Assembly: GCF_014250675.1 (NCBI RefSeq)
Contig: NZ_JACHTG010000004.1
Location: 248,001 to 312,000 of the forward strand
Source of the DNA: Cetobacterium sp. 8H
Lineage (GTDB): Bacteria > Fusobacteriota > Fusobacteriia > Fusobacteriales > Fusobacteriaceae
DNA: 64,000 nucleotides
Direction: 5' to 3'
A program made the position numbers and the translations under genes. Each line of letters begins with the position of its first letter. Within the stretch, counting starts at the first letter, position 1. The notes under the pieces are model-generated. The model ran no database searches and was not told the DNA's origin. It saw only the letters and a program-made list of their open reading frames with translations. This document shows, in pieces, positions 1-9,499 of the stretch.

Positions 1-260
1 ATTACTCTATCCATTCCTGCTCTTTGTACAACAGATTCTGCCACTCCAAGACCATTTATTCTTCTATCTAAAACTTCAATTAGTCTATTCATAGCATCGT
101 CATCAAGTTCAATTCCTTCTTCAGGTTGAGCTTGTAAAACTACATAAACTCCTCCTTTTAAGTCAAGTCCTAATTTTGTTGGCTTTACTATTGCTAACCA
201 CCAAGAACAAACTAGTACAACTAATACTAAAAGTAATTTTGCCATCCCCTTAAAATTCAT
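1..260 (-). CDS. secD: Protein translocase subunit SecD, N-terminal fragment
   Basis: SecD is the inner-membrane partner of SecF that uses the proton gradient to help pull secreted proteins through SecYEG. Only the first 86 codons are present; the gene runs off the left edge. The translation shows one hydrophobic segment (about residues 7-23, with a WWLA end), then KLGLDLKGGVYVVLQAQ and DRRINGLGVAESVVQRAG, both hallmark SecD N-terminal periplasmic motifs. The ATG at 260 sits 5 nt after a GGAGG. It starts 16 bp after the ruvX stop codon, so the two are probably in one operon. Identity is clear although the protein is incomplete. Confidence 0.9.
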   Translation of the reverse strand, partial: MNFKGMAKLLLVLVVLVCSWWLAIVKPTKLGLDLKGGVYVVLQAQPEEGIELDDDAMNRLIEVLDRRINGLGVAESVVQRAGMDRV

Positions 261-276
261 GTTAGCCTCCACTAAA

Positions 277-696
277 TTATTTTTTCATGTCTAAAAAAGT
301 TTGAAGTATTATAGCTGCTGCTACCTTATCTACTACCTTCCTCTTCTCTTTAGCTCCCCTTAAATTTGTTTCGTTTAACATTCTATCTGCTGAAACAGTA
401 GAAAGTCTTTCATCTACTTCAAATATTTCTAATCCATCAATAGATTTTTTTAGTTTTTCTATAAATTCTCTTACTTTTTCTGCTTGACGCTTTTCTGTTC
501 CATCTAAACTTTTAGGTATTCCAACAACTATTGAAAGTGTATTTTCCTCTCTGCAAAGTTCAGCTACTCTTTTTACAGCTTTTGTTTTTCTTCTATCAAT
601 TACTTCTAGTGGAGCGGCAACCATCCCCATAAGGTCTGATTTAGCCACTCCTATTCTTACATCTCCTACATCTAAAGAAAGATATCTTTTTAACAT
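277..696 (-). CDS. ruvX: RuvX/YqgF-family Holliday-junction resolvase / pre-16S rRNA nuclease
   Basis: A 139-aa RNase H-fold nuclease of the YqgF family, which matures the 5' end of 16S rRNA in E. coli and has been proposed as a Holliday-junction resolvase. The N-terminal LSLDVGDVRIGVAKSD strand carries the first catalytic Asp. VVGIPKSLDG and FEVDERLSTVSA follow, and the C-terminal KVVDKVAAAIILQTFLD helix has the last acidic residue, so the acidic active site is intact. The start chosen is the ATG at 696, 8 nt downstream of GGAGG; a longer reading from a TTG at 711 would begin upstream of that ribosome-binding site. It lies 15 bp downstream of alaS, a common pairing. Confidence 0.9.
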   Translation of the reverse strand: MLKRYLSLDVGDVRIGVAKSDLMGMVAAPLEVIDRRKTKAVKRVAELCREENTLSIVVGIPKSLDGTEKRQAEKVREFIEKLKKSIDGLEIFEVDERLSTVSADRMLNETNLRGAKEKRKVVDKVAAAIILQTFLDMKK

Positions 697-711
697 ATTA
701 TCTTCCTCCAA

Positions 712-3318
712 TTATAATGTATTTATTAAAATTTCCTTTAATGTTGCTAAAGCTTCTTCAACTTTTGCTCCATTTTTTCCTCCAGCTTGTGCGAAGTCTG
801 GTCTTCCTCCACCATTACCTTCAGCTATTTTAGCAGCTTCTCTAACTAAATCTCCAGCTTTAACTTTAGATATTAAATCTTTTGTCACTCCAACTGCAAA
901 TACAGCTTTATCATTATCTGATCCAAGAGCTATTACACAGCTTCCTAGCTTATCTTTGGCTTTATCTACAATCTCTCTTAAAGAATCTGCCTCTTTATCT
1001 TTGAATGCTTTAACTAAAACTTTAACTCCATTTATCTCTTGAACTTCATCAAATAGTGAGTTTGCTTCAAATGATGCTACTTTAGCTTTTAAAGCTTCTG
1101 TTTCTTTTGATAAATCTCTCACTTCTTCAACTATTTTTTCAGATCTCTCTTCAATTTTATTTAAATCAGTTTTTAGATTTTTAGCTACTCTTTTCATTGT
1201 TTTTTCCATTTCAACTACTGCTAAGTATGCTTTGTAACTTGTTTGTGCTTCTATTCTTCTAACTCCTGCTGCTACTCCTGCTTCAGAAACTATTTTGAAT
1301 AGACCGATCTTACCTATATTGTTTATATGTGTTCCACCACAAAGCTCCATAGAATAATCTCCTATTGATATCACTCTTACTTCACTTCCGTATTTATCTC
1401 CAAATAAAGCTGTTGCTCCTTTTGATTTAGCTTGATCCATTGACATAAGTTCTGAATTTACAGATGTACCCATAAATATTCTTTCATTTACAATCTTTTC
1501 TACTCTCTCTAGTTCTTCTGATGTTAAAGCTTCATAATGATTAAAGTCAAATCTTAATCTATCTGCTCCACAAGCTGATCCTGCTTGTTGTACATGAGAA
1601 CCTAAAACATCTTTTAATGCTTGATGTAGTAAGTGAGTAGCTGTATGGTTTTTACCAATCTCTTCTCTTCTAACTGGGTCAACAGTTAAACTTAATGTTG
1701 CTCCTTCTACAAGCTCTTCTAAACCTGATTCAATCTCAACAATATGAGTATATATCTCTTTTTGCTTTTGAACATCTAAAACTTTAGCTACTAATTTTTC
1801 ACCTTCAATTATTCCATGATCTGCTTCTTGTCCTCCAGATTCAGCATAGAATGATGTTCTATCAAATATTAATGCATATCTATTGTTTTCAAGTTCTCTA
1901 ACGCTTAAAAGTTTTCCACTTGTCATCAGTTCATTGTATCCAACAAATTCTGTTGTTCCGTATTTATCATATAGCTCTTCTATAACACTATCTTGACCTT
2001 TTTCCATAACAACTGATCTTGCTGATCTTGCTTTTTCTCTCTGCTCTTCCATTTTCTCAACAAACTCTTCTTTTAAAACTTCTATTCCATTCTCTTCACA
2101 AATCTCTTCTGTTAATTCATAAGGGAATCCATAAGTATCATAAAGTTTAAATGTAACTTCTCCAGATAGTTTATCTTCTCCTCTTTCTTTTACAGCTTTA
2201 ATTTCATTAGTAACTAATTGAATTCCTTGATCTAATGTATTTGAGAATTTTTCTTCCTCTATTTTTACTACTTTTTTAATGTGCTCTATATTTTTTCTTA
2301 ACTCTGGATAAGCACCTTCCATAATATCTACAACTTTATCAACCATTTCAAACATGAATAGTTCTGTTCTTCCTAAAAGTCTTCCGTGTCTTACAGCTCT
2401 TCTTAAAATTCTTCTTAAAACATAACCTCTTCCTTCGTTTGAAGGGATAACTCCATCGTTAACTAAGAATGTTACAGCTCTTGAATGATCTGTTATAACT
2501 TTTAATGAGAAGTCTTTTTCTGGACTTTCTCCATAAGTTGTATTTGTTAATCTTCCTGCTTCTTCAACAATTGGGAATAATAAATCTGTTTCAAAGTTGT
2601 TTGATTTCCCTTGAACCATAGCTGCAACTCTTTCAAGTCCTGCTCCTGTATCTATGTTCTTTTTAGGTAATGGTTGTAAAGATCCATCTTCCATTCTATT
2701 CCACTCAGTGAATACTAGGTTCCAGATTTCAATAAATCTATTATCTGTTCCTTCATCTCCTAATTTAGAGTTTTCATCTCCACCATAAGCTGGTCCTAAA
2801 TCCACATGAATTTCAGAACAAGGTCCACAAGAACCAGTTGGTCCTGCTGCCCACCAGTTTTCAGACTCTCCCATTCTTACGATTCTTTCTTTAGGGAAAT
2901 TACATTTTTCTATCCAAATTCTTTCAGCTTCATCATCTGTTGTGAATACAGAAACCCATAATTTATCTTTTTCTAACTTTAAAACTTCTGTTATAAATTC
3001 CCAAGACCATATTATAGCTTCTTCTCTAAAATAATCACCAAAAGAGAAGTTTCCTAACATTTCAAAGAAAGTATGGTGTCTTGCTGTTCTTCCAACATTC
3101 TCTAAATCGTTTGTTCTTATACATTTTTGGTAAGTTGTAACTCTAGGTGTTGGAGCTTCTTTTTGCCCTAAGAAGTATGGTTTAAATGGAACCATTCCCG
3201 CTACTGTTAATAATAGAGTTGGATCATCTGGAATTAATGATGCACTCTCAAAGTGTTTATGGTTTTTTTCTTCAAAAAATTTTATAAATTTGCTTCTAAT
3301 TTCGTTACCTGTTAACAT
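712..3318 (-). CDS. alaS: Alanyl-tRNA synthetase
   Basis: Charges tRNA-Ala with alanine and proofreads Ser/Gly mischarging. At 868 aa it has the normal full length. The class II catalytic core holds RTARHHTFFEMLGNFSFGD near residue 80 and GRGYVLRRILRRAVRHGR near 300. The editing domain has the zinc-site motifs HTATHLLHQAL (about 560) and CGGTHINN (about 660). The C-Ala domain has GGGRPDFAQAGG at about 836. The ATG follows GGAGG by 9 nt. No T-box or other leader is possible in the 37 bp separating it from lptB, so it is probably transcribed with its neighbours. Confidence 0.97.
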   Translation of the reverse strand: MLTGNEIRSKFIKFFEEKNHKHFESASLIPDDPTLLLTVAGMVPFKPYFLGQKEAPTPRVTTYQKCIRTNDLENVGRTARHHTFFEMLGNFSFGDYFREEAIIWSWEFITEVLKLEKDKLWVSVFTTDDEAERIWIEKCNFPKERIVRMGESENWWAAGPTGSCGPCSEIHVDLGPAYGGDENSKLGDEGTDNRFIEIWNLVFTEWNRMEDGSLQPLPKKNIDTGAGLERVAAMVQGKSNNFETDLLFPIVEEAGRLTNTTYGESPEKDFSLKVITDHSRAVTFLVNDGVIPSNEGRGYVLRRILRRAVRHGRLLGRTELFMFEMVDKVVDIMEGAYPELRKNIEHIKKVVKIEEEKFSNTLDQGIQLVTNEIKAVKERGEDKLSGEVTFKLYDTYGFPYELTEEICEENGIEVLKEEFVEKMEEQREKARSARSVVMEKGQDSVIEELYDKYGTTEFVGYNELMTSGKLLSVRELENNRYALIFDRTSFYAESGGQEADHGIIEGEKLVAKVLDVQKQKEIYTHIVEIESGLEELVEGATLSLTVDPVRREEIGKNHTATHLLHQALKDVLGSHVQQAGSACGADRLRFDFNHYEALTSEELERVEKIVNERIFMGTSVNSELMSMDQAKSKGATALFGDKYGSEVRVISIGDYSMELCGGTHINNIGKIGLFKIVSEAGVAAGVRRIEAQTSYKAYLAVVEMEKTMKRVAKNLKTDLNKIEERSEKIVEEVRDLSKETEALKAKVASFEANSLFDEVQEINGVKVLVKAFKDKEADSLREIVDKAKDKLGSCVIALGSDNDKAVFAVGVTKDLISKVKAGDLVREAAKIAEGNGGGRPDFAQAGGKNGAKVEEALATLKEILINTL

Positions 3319-3355
3319 TCTTTTGTTTCCTCCACATATTTTTTAAATTTTTTAT

Positions 3356-4081
3356 TTAATCTAATTTAAAGTTTTCTCCTAAGTAAACTTTTTTAGCCAT
3401 TGGACTAGCTGCAATCTCTTCAGGTGTTCCACTTATTAATACTTCTCCATTAGCCATAATATACGCTTTTTCTGTTATGGATAAAGTTTCTCTCACGGAA
3501 TGGTCTGTAATCAATATTCCTAGTCCTCTTTGTTTTAAATACCTTATTATTTGCTGAATATCCTCTACAGCTATTGGGTCAACTCCCGCAAAAGGCTCAT
3601 CTAATAGAATAAAATCTGGATCATTAGCTATAGTCCTTGCAATCTCTACTCTTCTTCTCTCTCCTCCAGAAAGTGAAAAACCCATAGATTTAGCTACATG
3701 AGTAAGTTTAAACTCTTCTAAAAGATCATTCATTTTTTTATGTTGTTCTTCTTTTGAAAGCCCTTTCATCTCAAGTATAGCTAATATATTATCCTCTACT
3801 GATAGATTTCTAAATATCGATGGTTCTTGTGCTAGATACCCTATTCCCATATCTGCTCTTTTATACATAGGATACTCCGTTATGTCTACTTCATTTATAA
3901 AGACTTGCCCTTTTTCTGGCTTAACTATTCCTGTTATCATATAAAACGTGGTTGTTTTACCTGCTCCATTTGGTCCTAAAAGTCCAACAATCTCTCCTTT
4001 TTTAACCTCTAAACTTACATCTTTTACAACTTGTCTTTTTTTATAACTCTTACATAAGCCTTGAGCGACTATACTTCTCAT
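3356..4081 (-). CDS. lptB: LPS export ABC transporter ATPase LptB
   Basis: Cytoplasmic ATPase that powers extraction of lipopolysaccharide from the inner membrane through LptFG. It is 241 aa, the usual LptB size. Walker A is [12 protein letters not shown] (about 36-47), the signature [13 protein letters not shown] (about 137-149), Walker [13 protein letters not shown] (about 158-169), and the H-loop is TDHSV. The [13 protein letters not shown] region and [12 protein letters not shown] are characteristic of LptB rather than generic ABC ATPases. It is directly followed (9 bp away on the 5' side) by the 918-aa LptC/LptA-like gene, which supports the role. LptF and LptG are not in the window. Confidence 0.95.
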   Translation of the reverse strand: MRSIVAQGLCKSYKKRQVVKDVSLEVKKGEIVGLLGPNGAGKTTTFYMITGIVKPEKGQVFINEVDITEYPMYKRADMGIGYLAQEPSIFRNLSVEDNILAILEMKGLSKEEQHKKMNDLLEEFKLTHVAKSMGFSLSGGERRRVEIARTIANDPDFILLDEPFAGVDPIAVEDIQQIIRYLKQRGLGILITDHSVRETLSITEKAYIMANGEVLISGTPEEIAASPMAKKVYLGENFKLD

Positions 4082-4090
4082 AGTTTCTCC

Positions 4091-6847
4091 TTATTTTTTC
4101 ATAATTTTATTATATCCTGATTTCATTTGGTTGTTACTTCCAACACTTTTCTTCTCATTGCTTTTATAATCTACAAATACATTTCCTCTTGCTTTTACTT
4201 TATTTGTCTTTGTATTGTAATCGGCTTCATCAGCAGAAATTGTTGATTCACTATCATCTACAAATACATCCCCTCTTAATTCAATAAGATTTTCTTTATT
4301 TTTAATCTTTCCTTTTTGAGAAGTTGTAACCAATGTTTTTTCTTTATCTTTTCTAGTTATAACAACTTTTCCAACTAAATCAATAACTTCTGTATTCAAG
4401 TTTCCGTTCATCATATTTGCAGTTACTGTAGTGATAATTCCATCTTTATCTTTTAAAACAGCTTTCGTTTTATCTTTTCCAAATACCAATTTTTTTTGTG
4501 GCTGTATTTCTAAATAATTTGAATATAAAGTTGTTCCCTCTTTTTTTATAATTGCATTTTCCCTAATTTCTACTCTTTGAATTTCATTTTTCCCCTGAGC
4601 ATTCTTTTTGAAATATGCTCTTACAAAATCTCCACTAAAAGTTACAGGAACTCCATCTTGATATATTTTTCCAGATACATTTCCAATAAAATCTAAATTC
4701 ATATTGTTCATTGTTCCTTCAACTACATCTCCTCTAAACTCTTCATTCTGTTTAGACTTTATATTCACATCTTTCGCTTTTAAATAGCTTGTATTTAAGT
4801 TGATATCTCCACTTTTACCAGCTATATCATACTCTCCATACTTTACAGTAAATGATTTTGGAGATTTAGCTATCTCTGTATTTTGGTTATATTGAAGTTG
4901 ATTTCCTTTTAAAGTCATCTGCTCATCTTTTATCTGTGCATTTTCTTCTAAAACAAATTCTCCTTCAGAAACATAGTACTTTATTATATCACTTTTTAGA
5001 TCATTCTTCATATCTTTTCCAGTAAAATTTTTACCTATAAACACTTTTTTATCTGTTTCATATATCCCATCATACATCTTTCCTGATGCATTTTTAACTT
5101 TATCTTCAAATATAATCTCTCCTGGAATATATATCTTTTGAGCTTGTATTTTATACTCACCCGAATTTGCATTAGCAACTACATCTCCACTAGTTAAAAT
5201 TAACTTATCATCTAGTTTTACAAATTCATTTTCTTTAAATATTCCACTCGTTGAAACAATCTTAGTTTTACCTTGTTTATCAACTGCAACTATATCTTTT
5301 TCTACAGTTCCAATACCAGTCTTTTGATTAAATTCTAAATTTGTTCCCTCTATTATATTTTTTTCGCTTGTATATTTAAATGCTCCAAAAGATTTAAATA
5401 CTTCTGTCGTTAAATTATATTCACCCTTTAAACCTTCAAACATGTCCTTTTCATTTTTTCTTTTCAGAACATACTTTTCGTTTAAATAAACATAACCTTT
5501 TTGACCTAAATAATCTATTTTTTGACTTTCAAAAATATATCTATTATCTTCAAAATAAGCATCACCATCAACTAAATAACTTTCTTCAGTTCTGTCAAAA
5601 TCAACTCTTTTTCCTGATGCAAATTGATTATCAACAATATTTTTTACACTTCCGTCAATTACATATCCTTTTCCTGTAACTTTATTATAGAAAAATTGTT
5701 GTCCTTTACTATCGTACTTATCACCTTTATATGTATATCCATCTTTTAAATAAAGTTCTCCTGTTTGAGTTAAATAAACTAAATTTTTTGTTAAAATTTT
5801 ACTTGTAGGATTTGTATAAACTACATTTTTATCACTCATTAACTCCAATACTTTTTTATCTGTGGAGTATATAGCCAAATCTGCTTCAAGATTAGCACCA
5901 TCTTTATCTGATCCAGCAACATCACCTTTCAACACAAATTTTTTAGTAATCTTATTATATACTCCATCATTTCCTGAAAAAGTATATATTCCATTACTAC
6001 CTTTTATCTTTCCATTGAATAGTATGTTATCTCCACCATCAGAAGTTATACTATCCATATCTATCTTATATCCATCAGCTAAAACATACACATTTTTGCT
6101 TATTTTAAAAGATTCTGTTTTATCATTTAAAATCAAATCATCTCCATGTAGTTTTATTCCATCATAATCTATTACAAAAGAGTTTGTCGTTGTTAAATAG
6201 TTAGTTTTTGTATTGTATTTTAACCCCTTAAAGTTTCCACTCAATATTCCCGCTTCTGTTCCCACGATAGTTCCCGATAAAATTGCATCACCTTCAATAT
6301 CCACAATTTTATCATTGTCGTTATATTTTGCATTTTCAGCAGATAATGTTATATTTTTAGTCTTAAATTTTACATCTCCGGATAAAACAACATCTTCCAT
6401 TTTTGTATCACTTCTAAAGTTTTTACCAGAAATTTCTATCCCCTCAACTTTATTTATTGCTGTTACACCTACTGTCGATTGAACTTCTCCTTTAGACTTA
6501 TCATATTGAGCTTCTTGAGTTTCGAACTCCCACCCATTTAAAGATTTACCTAAAATATTATTTTTCAATAGCAGATTTTTTCCTGCATCTAAAATTGCAT
6601 TATCTCCAGTCAAAACCATTCCTTCTAAAAGTGCTTTGGCTTTTTCAAAACTTGTTTCATCTTTTTGTAAAAAATCCTTTTGTTTTTCAGCCTCTATATG
6701 ATAACCATCTGTATCATATACCGCTCCTATAGTTTCCACTATCTCCTCTTTTTTTTCAATCTTCTTCTCATCAGCAAAGTAGTTGAAATAACCTAAAACC
6801 AACACCGTCACTATCACAACTCTATAGGCTAACTTTTTCTTATCCAT
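4091..6847 (-). CDS. Giant LptC/LptA (OstA)-like LPS-bridge protein
   Basis: A 918-aa protein with one N-terminal membrane anchor (about residues 8-24) followed by a long run of imperfect beta-strand repeats. These are Gly/Asp/Asn/Lys-rich, with recurrent patterns such as LSGDVKF, LKGDVAG, IEGDAIL, LTSGDVVANA and ARGNVFVD. The G-D/N-x-hydrophobic pattern is characteristic of the OstA/LptA/LptC beta-jellyroll family that shields the acyl chains of LPS across the periplasm. The anchor plus a first domain resembles LptC; the remainder resembles many LptA units in tandem. Ordinary LptC and LptA are each about 190 aa, so this one chain could span the periplasm without LptA oligomers. It sits 9 bp downstream of mutS and just upstream of lptB. 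The family assignment rests on repeat pattern and neighbourhood. Confidence 0.75.
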   Translation of the reverse strand: MDKKKLAYRVVIVTVLVLGYFNYFADEKKIEKKEEIVETIGAVYDTDGYHIEAEKQKDFLQKDETSFEKAKALLEGMVLTGDNAILDAGKNLLLKNNILGKSLNGWEFETQEAQYDKSKGEVQSTVGVTAINKVEGIEISGKNFRSDTKMEDVVLSGDVKFKTKNITLSAENAKYNDNDKIVDIEGDAILSGTIVGTEAGILSGNFKGLKYNTKTNYLTTTNSFVIDYDGIKLHGDDLILNDKTESFKISKNVYVLADGYKIDMDSITSDGGDNILFNGKIKGSNGIYTFSGNDGVYNKITKKFVLKGDVAGSDKDGANLEADLAIYSTDKKVLELMSDKNVVYTNPTSKILTKNLVYLTQTGELYLKDGYTYKGDKYDSKGQQFFYNKVTGKGYVIDGSVKNIVDNQFASGKRVDFDRTEESYLVDGDAYFEDNRYIFESQKIDYLGQKGYVYLNEKYVLKRKNEKDMFEGLKGEYNLTTEVFKSFGAFKYTSEKNIIEGTNLEFNQKTGIGTVEKDIVAVDKQGKTKIVSTSGIFKENEFVKLDDKLILTSGDVVANANSGEYKIQAQKIYIPGEIIFEDKVKNASGKMYDGIYETDKKVFIGKNFTGKDMKNDLKSDIIKYYVSEGEFVLEENAQIKDEQMTLKGNQLQYNQNTEIAKSPKSFTVKYGEYDIAGKSGDINLNTSYLKAKDVNIKSKQNEEFRGDVVEGTMNNMNLDFIGNVSGKIYQDGVPVTFSGDFVRAYFKKNAQGKNEIQRVEIRENAIIKKEGTTLYSNYLEIQPQKKLVFGKDKTKAVLKDKDGIITTVTANMMNGNLNTEVIDLVGKVVITRKDKEKTLVTTSQKGKIKNKENLIELRGDVFVDDSESTISADEADYNTKTNKVKARGNVFVDYKSNEKKSVGSNNQMKSGYNKIMKK

Positions 6848-6856
6848 ATTGCCCTC

Positions 6857-9481
6857 CTAGTTTAAGATACGTTTTAATTCATTAAGCTTTAAAAAAGCGT
6901 CTAAAGGGGTCATCTTATCAAGCTCCACCTCTTTTAATAACCGAATTGCTATTTTTTCCTCATTTTCTAACTCTTTTATCTCTTCTTTAGGCTCTGATAT
7001 TTTTTGCTCCTGGATATTTTCTTCAAAGCTACCAAACAGTATTAATTGTTCTTTTTTTACCTTTTTTTCAATAATCATCTTTCTTTCTTCTAAAACTTTT
7101 AACATCTCTTTTGCTCTATCTAAGATCTCTTTTGGAAGACCGGCTAATCTTGCCACTTCTATTCCATAAGATTTATCTGCTCCACCTTTTACAATTTCTC
7201 TTAAAAAAGTTATTTCCTTTTCATCTTCTTTAACTTCTATTCTAAAATTAGTAGCTTTTCTTAGTTTTGATTCTAATTGTGTCAGTTCATGATAATGTGT
7301 TGCAAAAATTGTTTTGGCCTCAATATTATCATGAATGTATTCTGTTATTGCTGTTGCTATTGATATTCCATCAAAAGTGGATGTTCCTCTTCCAATTTCA
7401 TCTAAAATAATAAATGAATTTTTAGTTGAACTATTAACTATATTAGCAACTTCACTCATCTCTAACATAAATGTAGATTGACCTGTTACCAAATCATCAC
7501 TGGCACCTATTCTAGTAAAAATTTTATCAACTATTCCTATTCTAGCATATTCTGCTGGAACATAACACCCCATATGAGCCATAATTAAAATTAATGCTAT
7601 CTGTTTCATATAAGTTGATTTTCCTGACATATTTGGTCCTGTTAAAATTATAAGATTTTTTTCTTCATTTAAAACAACACTGTTTTTTACAAAGTTTTCT
7701 CTTCCGACCAATTGTTCTACGATTGGATGTCTTCCACCTATAATTTCTAGTTCACCCGTCTCAAGAATTTCGGGTTTTATATATCCATTCTTTGTAGAGA
7801 TATGTGCAAAGTTTGAAATAACATCCAAATATGCTAGTTTATATGCTAAGTCATGCAATTCACTTTTAAATTCTTTCACTGTTAAAGATAGCTCTTTAAA
7901 TAAATGATATTCTAAATTTTCTATTTTATCTTTAGCATTTAAAACCTTCTCTTCATAAACTTTCAAATCATCTACTATGTATCTTTCTGCATTTGCTAAT
8001 GTCTGTTTTCTTATATAATCTTCTGGAACTAAATGTATGTTTGCTTTTGTGATTTCAATAAAATAACCAAAAACTTTATTATATTTTATTTTTAGTCCTT
8101 TTATACCTGTTCTTTCTCTCTCTCTATTTTCAATCTCTAAAATTGTATCTTTACCATTTTTAGAGATATTTTGAAGCTCATCTAACTCATTATTATATCC
8201 ATCTCTTATGATTCCACCCTCTCTTACAGAAAACGGAGCATCATCTTTTATAGCAACTTCTATTAAGTTATACACTTCTACAAGTTTATCTATTGATATT
8301 TCAAAAATTGGATTACCTTTAAGAAGCTTATAAATTTCTAATCCATTTAAAATCGATGTTTTTAAAGCTACAAGATCTCTTCCATTTTCATTTCCTAAAA
8401 TCAATTTACCTATGATTCTTTCAATATCATAAATATCTTTTAATTTTCCTCTTAATTCTTCTCTTAAAAGAACATTATCATAGAATAACCCTATATTTTC
8501 TTGTCTTTTTAAAATCAATTCTTTTGAAGTTATTGGATTTTTTAAAAAATGTTTTAATAATCTACTTCCCATCGAACTTTTACAACTGTCTAAAACCCAT
8601 TGTAATGTACCTAAAACCCCATTCTCTTTATTTGATGATACTATATCAAGATTCCTTTGAGTAGTTAAATTTAACTCCATCACATTCTCACTACCTGAAT
8701 AAATTAGCTTATCTACTGGTATTTCATTTCCTTTTTGTAATTCTAATACATAGTCTAAAATCATCGCAGCAGATTCGATAGCTCCATCTTTACCATTTAA
8801 ATTGAAACTATCAAGAGATATCACGTTAAAATACTTTTTTAAATACTCATCACTTTTTCTTACTTTTAATCCTGCATTTACATTTATTCTGTTTGATTGA
8901 GCAAATTGTTTTAATTCTTGCTCTAGCAAAACATATGAATTTTCATCAATAATTAACTCTCTTGGTGAAATTTTGTTTATTTCACCCAAAATTCTATATA
9001 CATAGTCCTCTGTTCTTTTCTTTTCAGTTGTTATAAACTCTCCAGTAGTTATATCTATATATGAAATCCCTATTATATCTTTTTTTAAAACAATTCCCAT
9101 TAAATAATTATTACTCTTTTCATCTAGATATTCTGTATCAATTATAGTTCCAGGAGTTATTACTCTTACTACTTCTCTTTTTACAATTCCTTTTGCCATT
9201 TTTGGATCTTCTACTTGTTCGCAAATAGCAACTTTATATCCTTTCGATACAAGTTTCCCGATATATGCAGAAGATGAATGATAAGGTATTCCTGCTAATG
9301 GAACATCTATATCTTTTTCTTTATTCCTACTTGTCAGTGTTAATCCTAACTCTTTAGAAGCAGTCACCGCATCTTCAAAAAACATCTCATAAAAATCACC
9401 TAGCCTAAAGAATAATATGCTATCTTGATTTTGTTTTTTTATCTCTTTATATTGTGCCATTAACGGCGTATCTCCTGCCAA
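6857..9481 (-). CDS. mutS: DNA mismatch repair protein MutS
   Basis: Mismatch-recognition ATPase. At 874 aa it is full length. FFRLGDFYEMFFEDA (about 23-37) contains the Phe-x-Glu mismatch-reading motif, and the C-terminal ATPase carries GPNMSGKSTYMKQ and DEIGRGTSTFDG. The start is the TTG at 9481: the resulting N-terminus MAGDTPLMAQY matches the usual Gram-positive-type MutS beginning (MAGxTPMxQQY), and AAGGAG lies upstream. An ATG seven codons further in is the alternative. No mutL is visible downstream; the next gene is the LPS-bridge protein, 9 bp away. Confidence 0.95.
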   Translation of the reverse strand: MAGDTPLMAQYKEIKKQNQDSILFFRLGDFYEMFFEDAVTASKELGLTLTSRNKEKDIDVPLAGIPYHSSSAYIGKLVSKGYKVAICEQVEDPKMAKGIVKREVVRVITPGTIIDTEYLDEKSNNYLMGIVLKKDIIGISYIDITTGEFITTEKKRTEDYVYRILGEINKISPRELIIDENSYVLLEQELKQFAQSNRINVNAGLKVRKSDEYLKKYFNVISLDSFNLNGKDGAIESAAMILDYVLELQKGNEIPVDKLIYSGSENVMELNLTTQRNLDIVSSNKENGVLGTLQWVLDSCKSSMGSRLLKHFLKNPITSKELILKRQENIGLFYDNVLLREELRGKLKDIYDIERIIGKLILGNENGRDLVALKTSILNGLEIYKLLKGNPIFEISIDKLVEVYNLIEVAIKDDAPFSVREGGIIRDGYNNELDELQNISKNGKDTILEIENRERERTGIKGLKIKYNKVFGYFIEITKANIHLVPEDYIRKQTLANAERYIVDDLKVYEEKVLNAKDKIENLEYHLFKELSLTVKEFKSELHDLAYKLAYLDVISNFAHISTKNGYIKPEILETGELEIIGGRHPIVEQLVGRENFVKNSVVLNEEKNLIILTGPNMSGKSTYMKQIALILIMAHMGCYVPAEYARIGIVDKIFTRIGASDDLVTGQSTFMLEMSEVANIVNSSTKNSFIILDEIGRGTSTFDGISIATAITEYIHDNIEAKTIFATHYHELTQLESKLRKATNFRIEVKEDEKEITFLREIVKGGADKSYGIEVARLAGLPKEILDRAKEMLKVLEERKMIIEKKVKKEQLILFGSFEENIQEQKISEPKEEIKELENEEKIAIRLLKEVELDKMTPLDAFLKLNELKRILN

Positions 9482-9499
9482 AAAATCACTTCTCCTTAA

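Noticed and set aside
5862-6482. Two plus-strand open frames opposite the LPS-bridge gene
   Set aside because: They are hydrophobic Ser/Pro/Leu-rich shadows of the repetitive beta-strand gene on the other strand, without Shine-Dalgarno or promoter.
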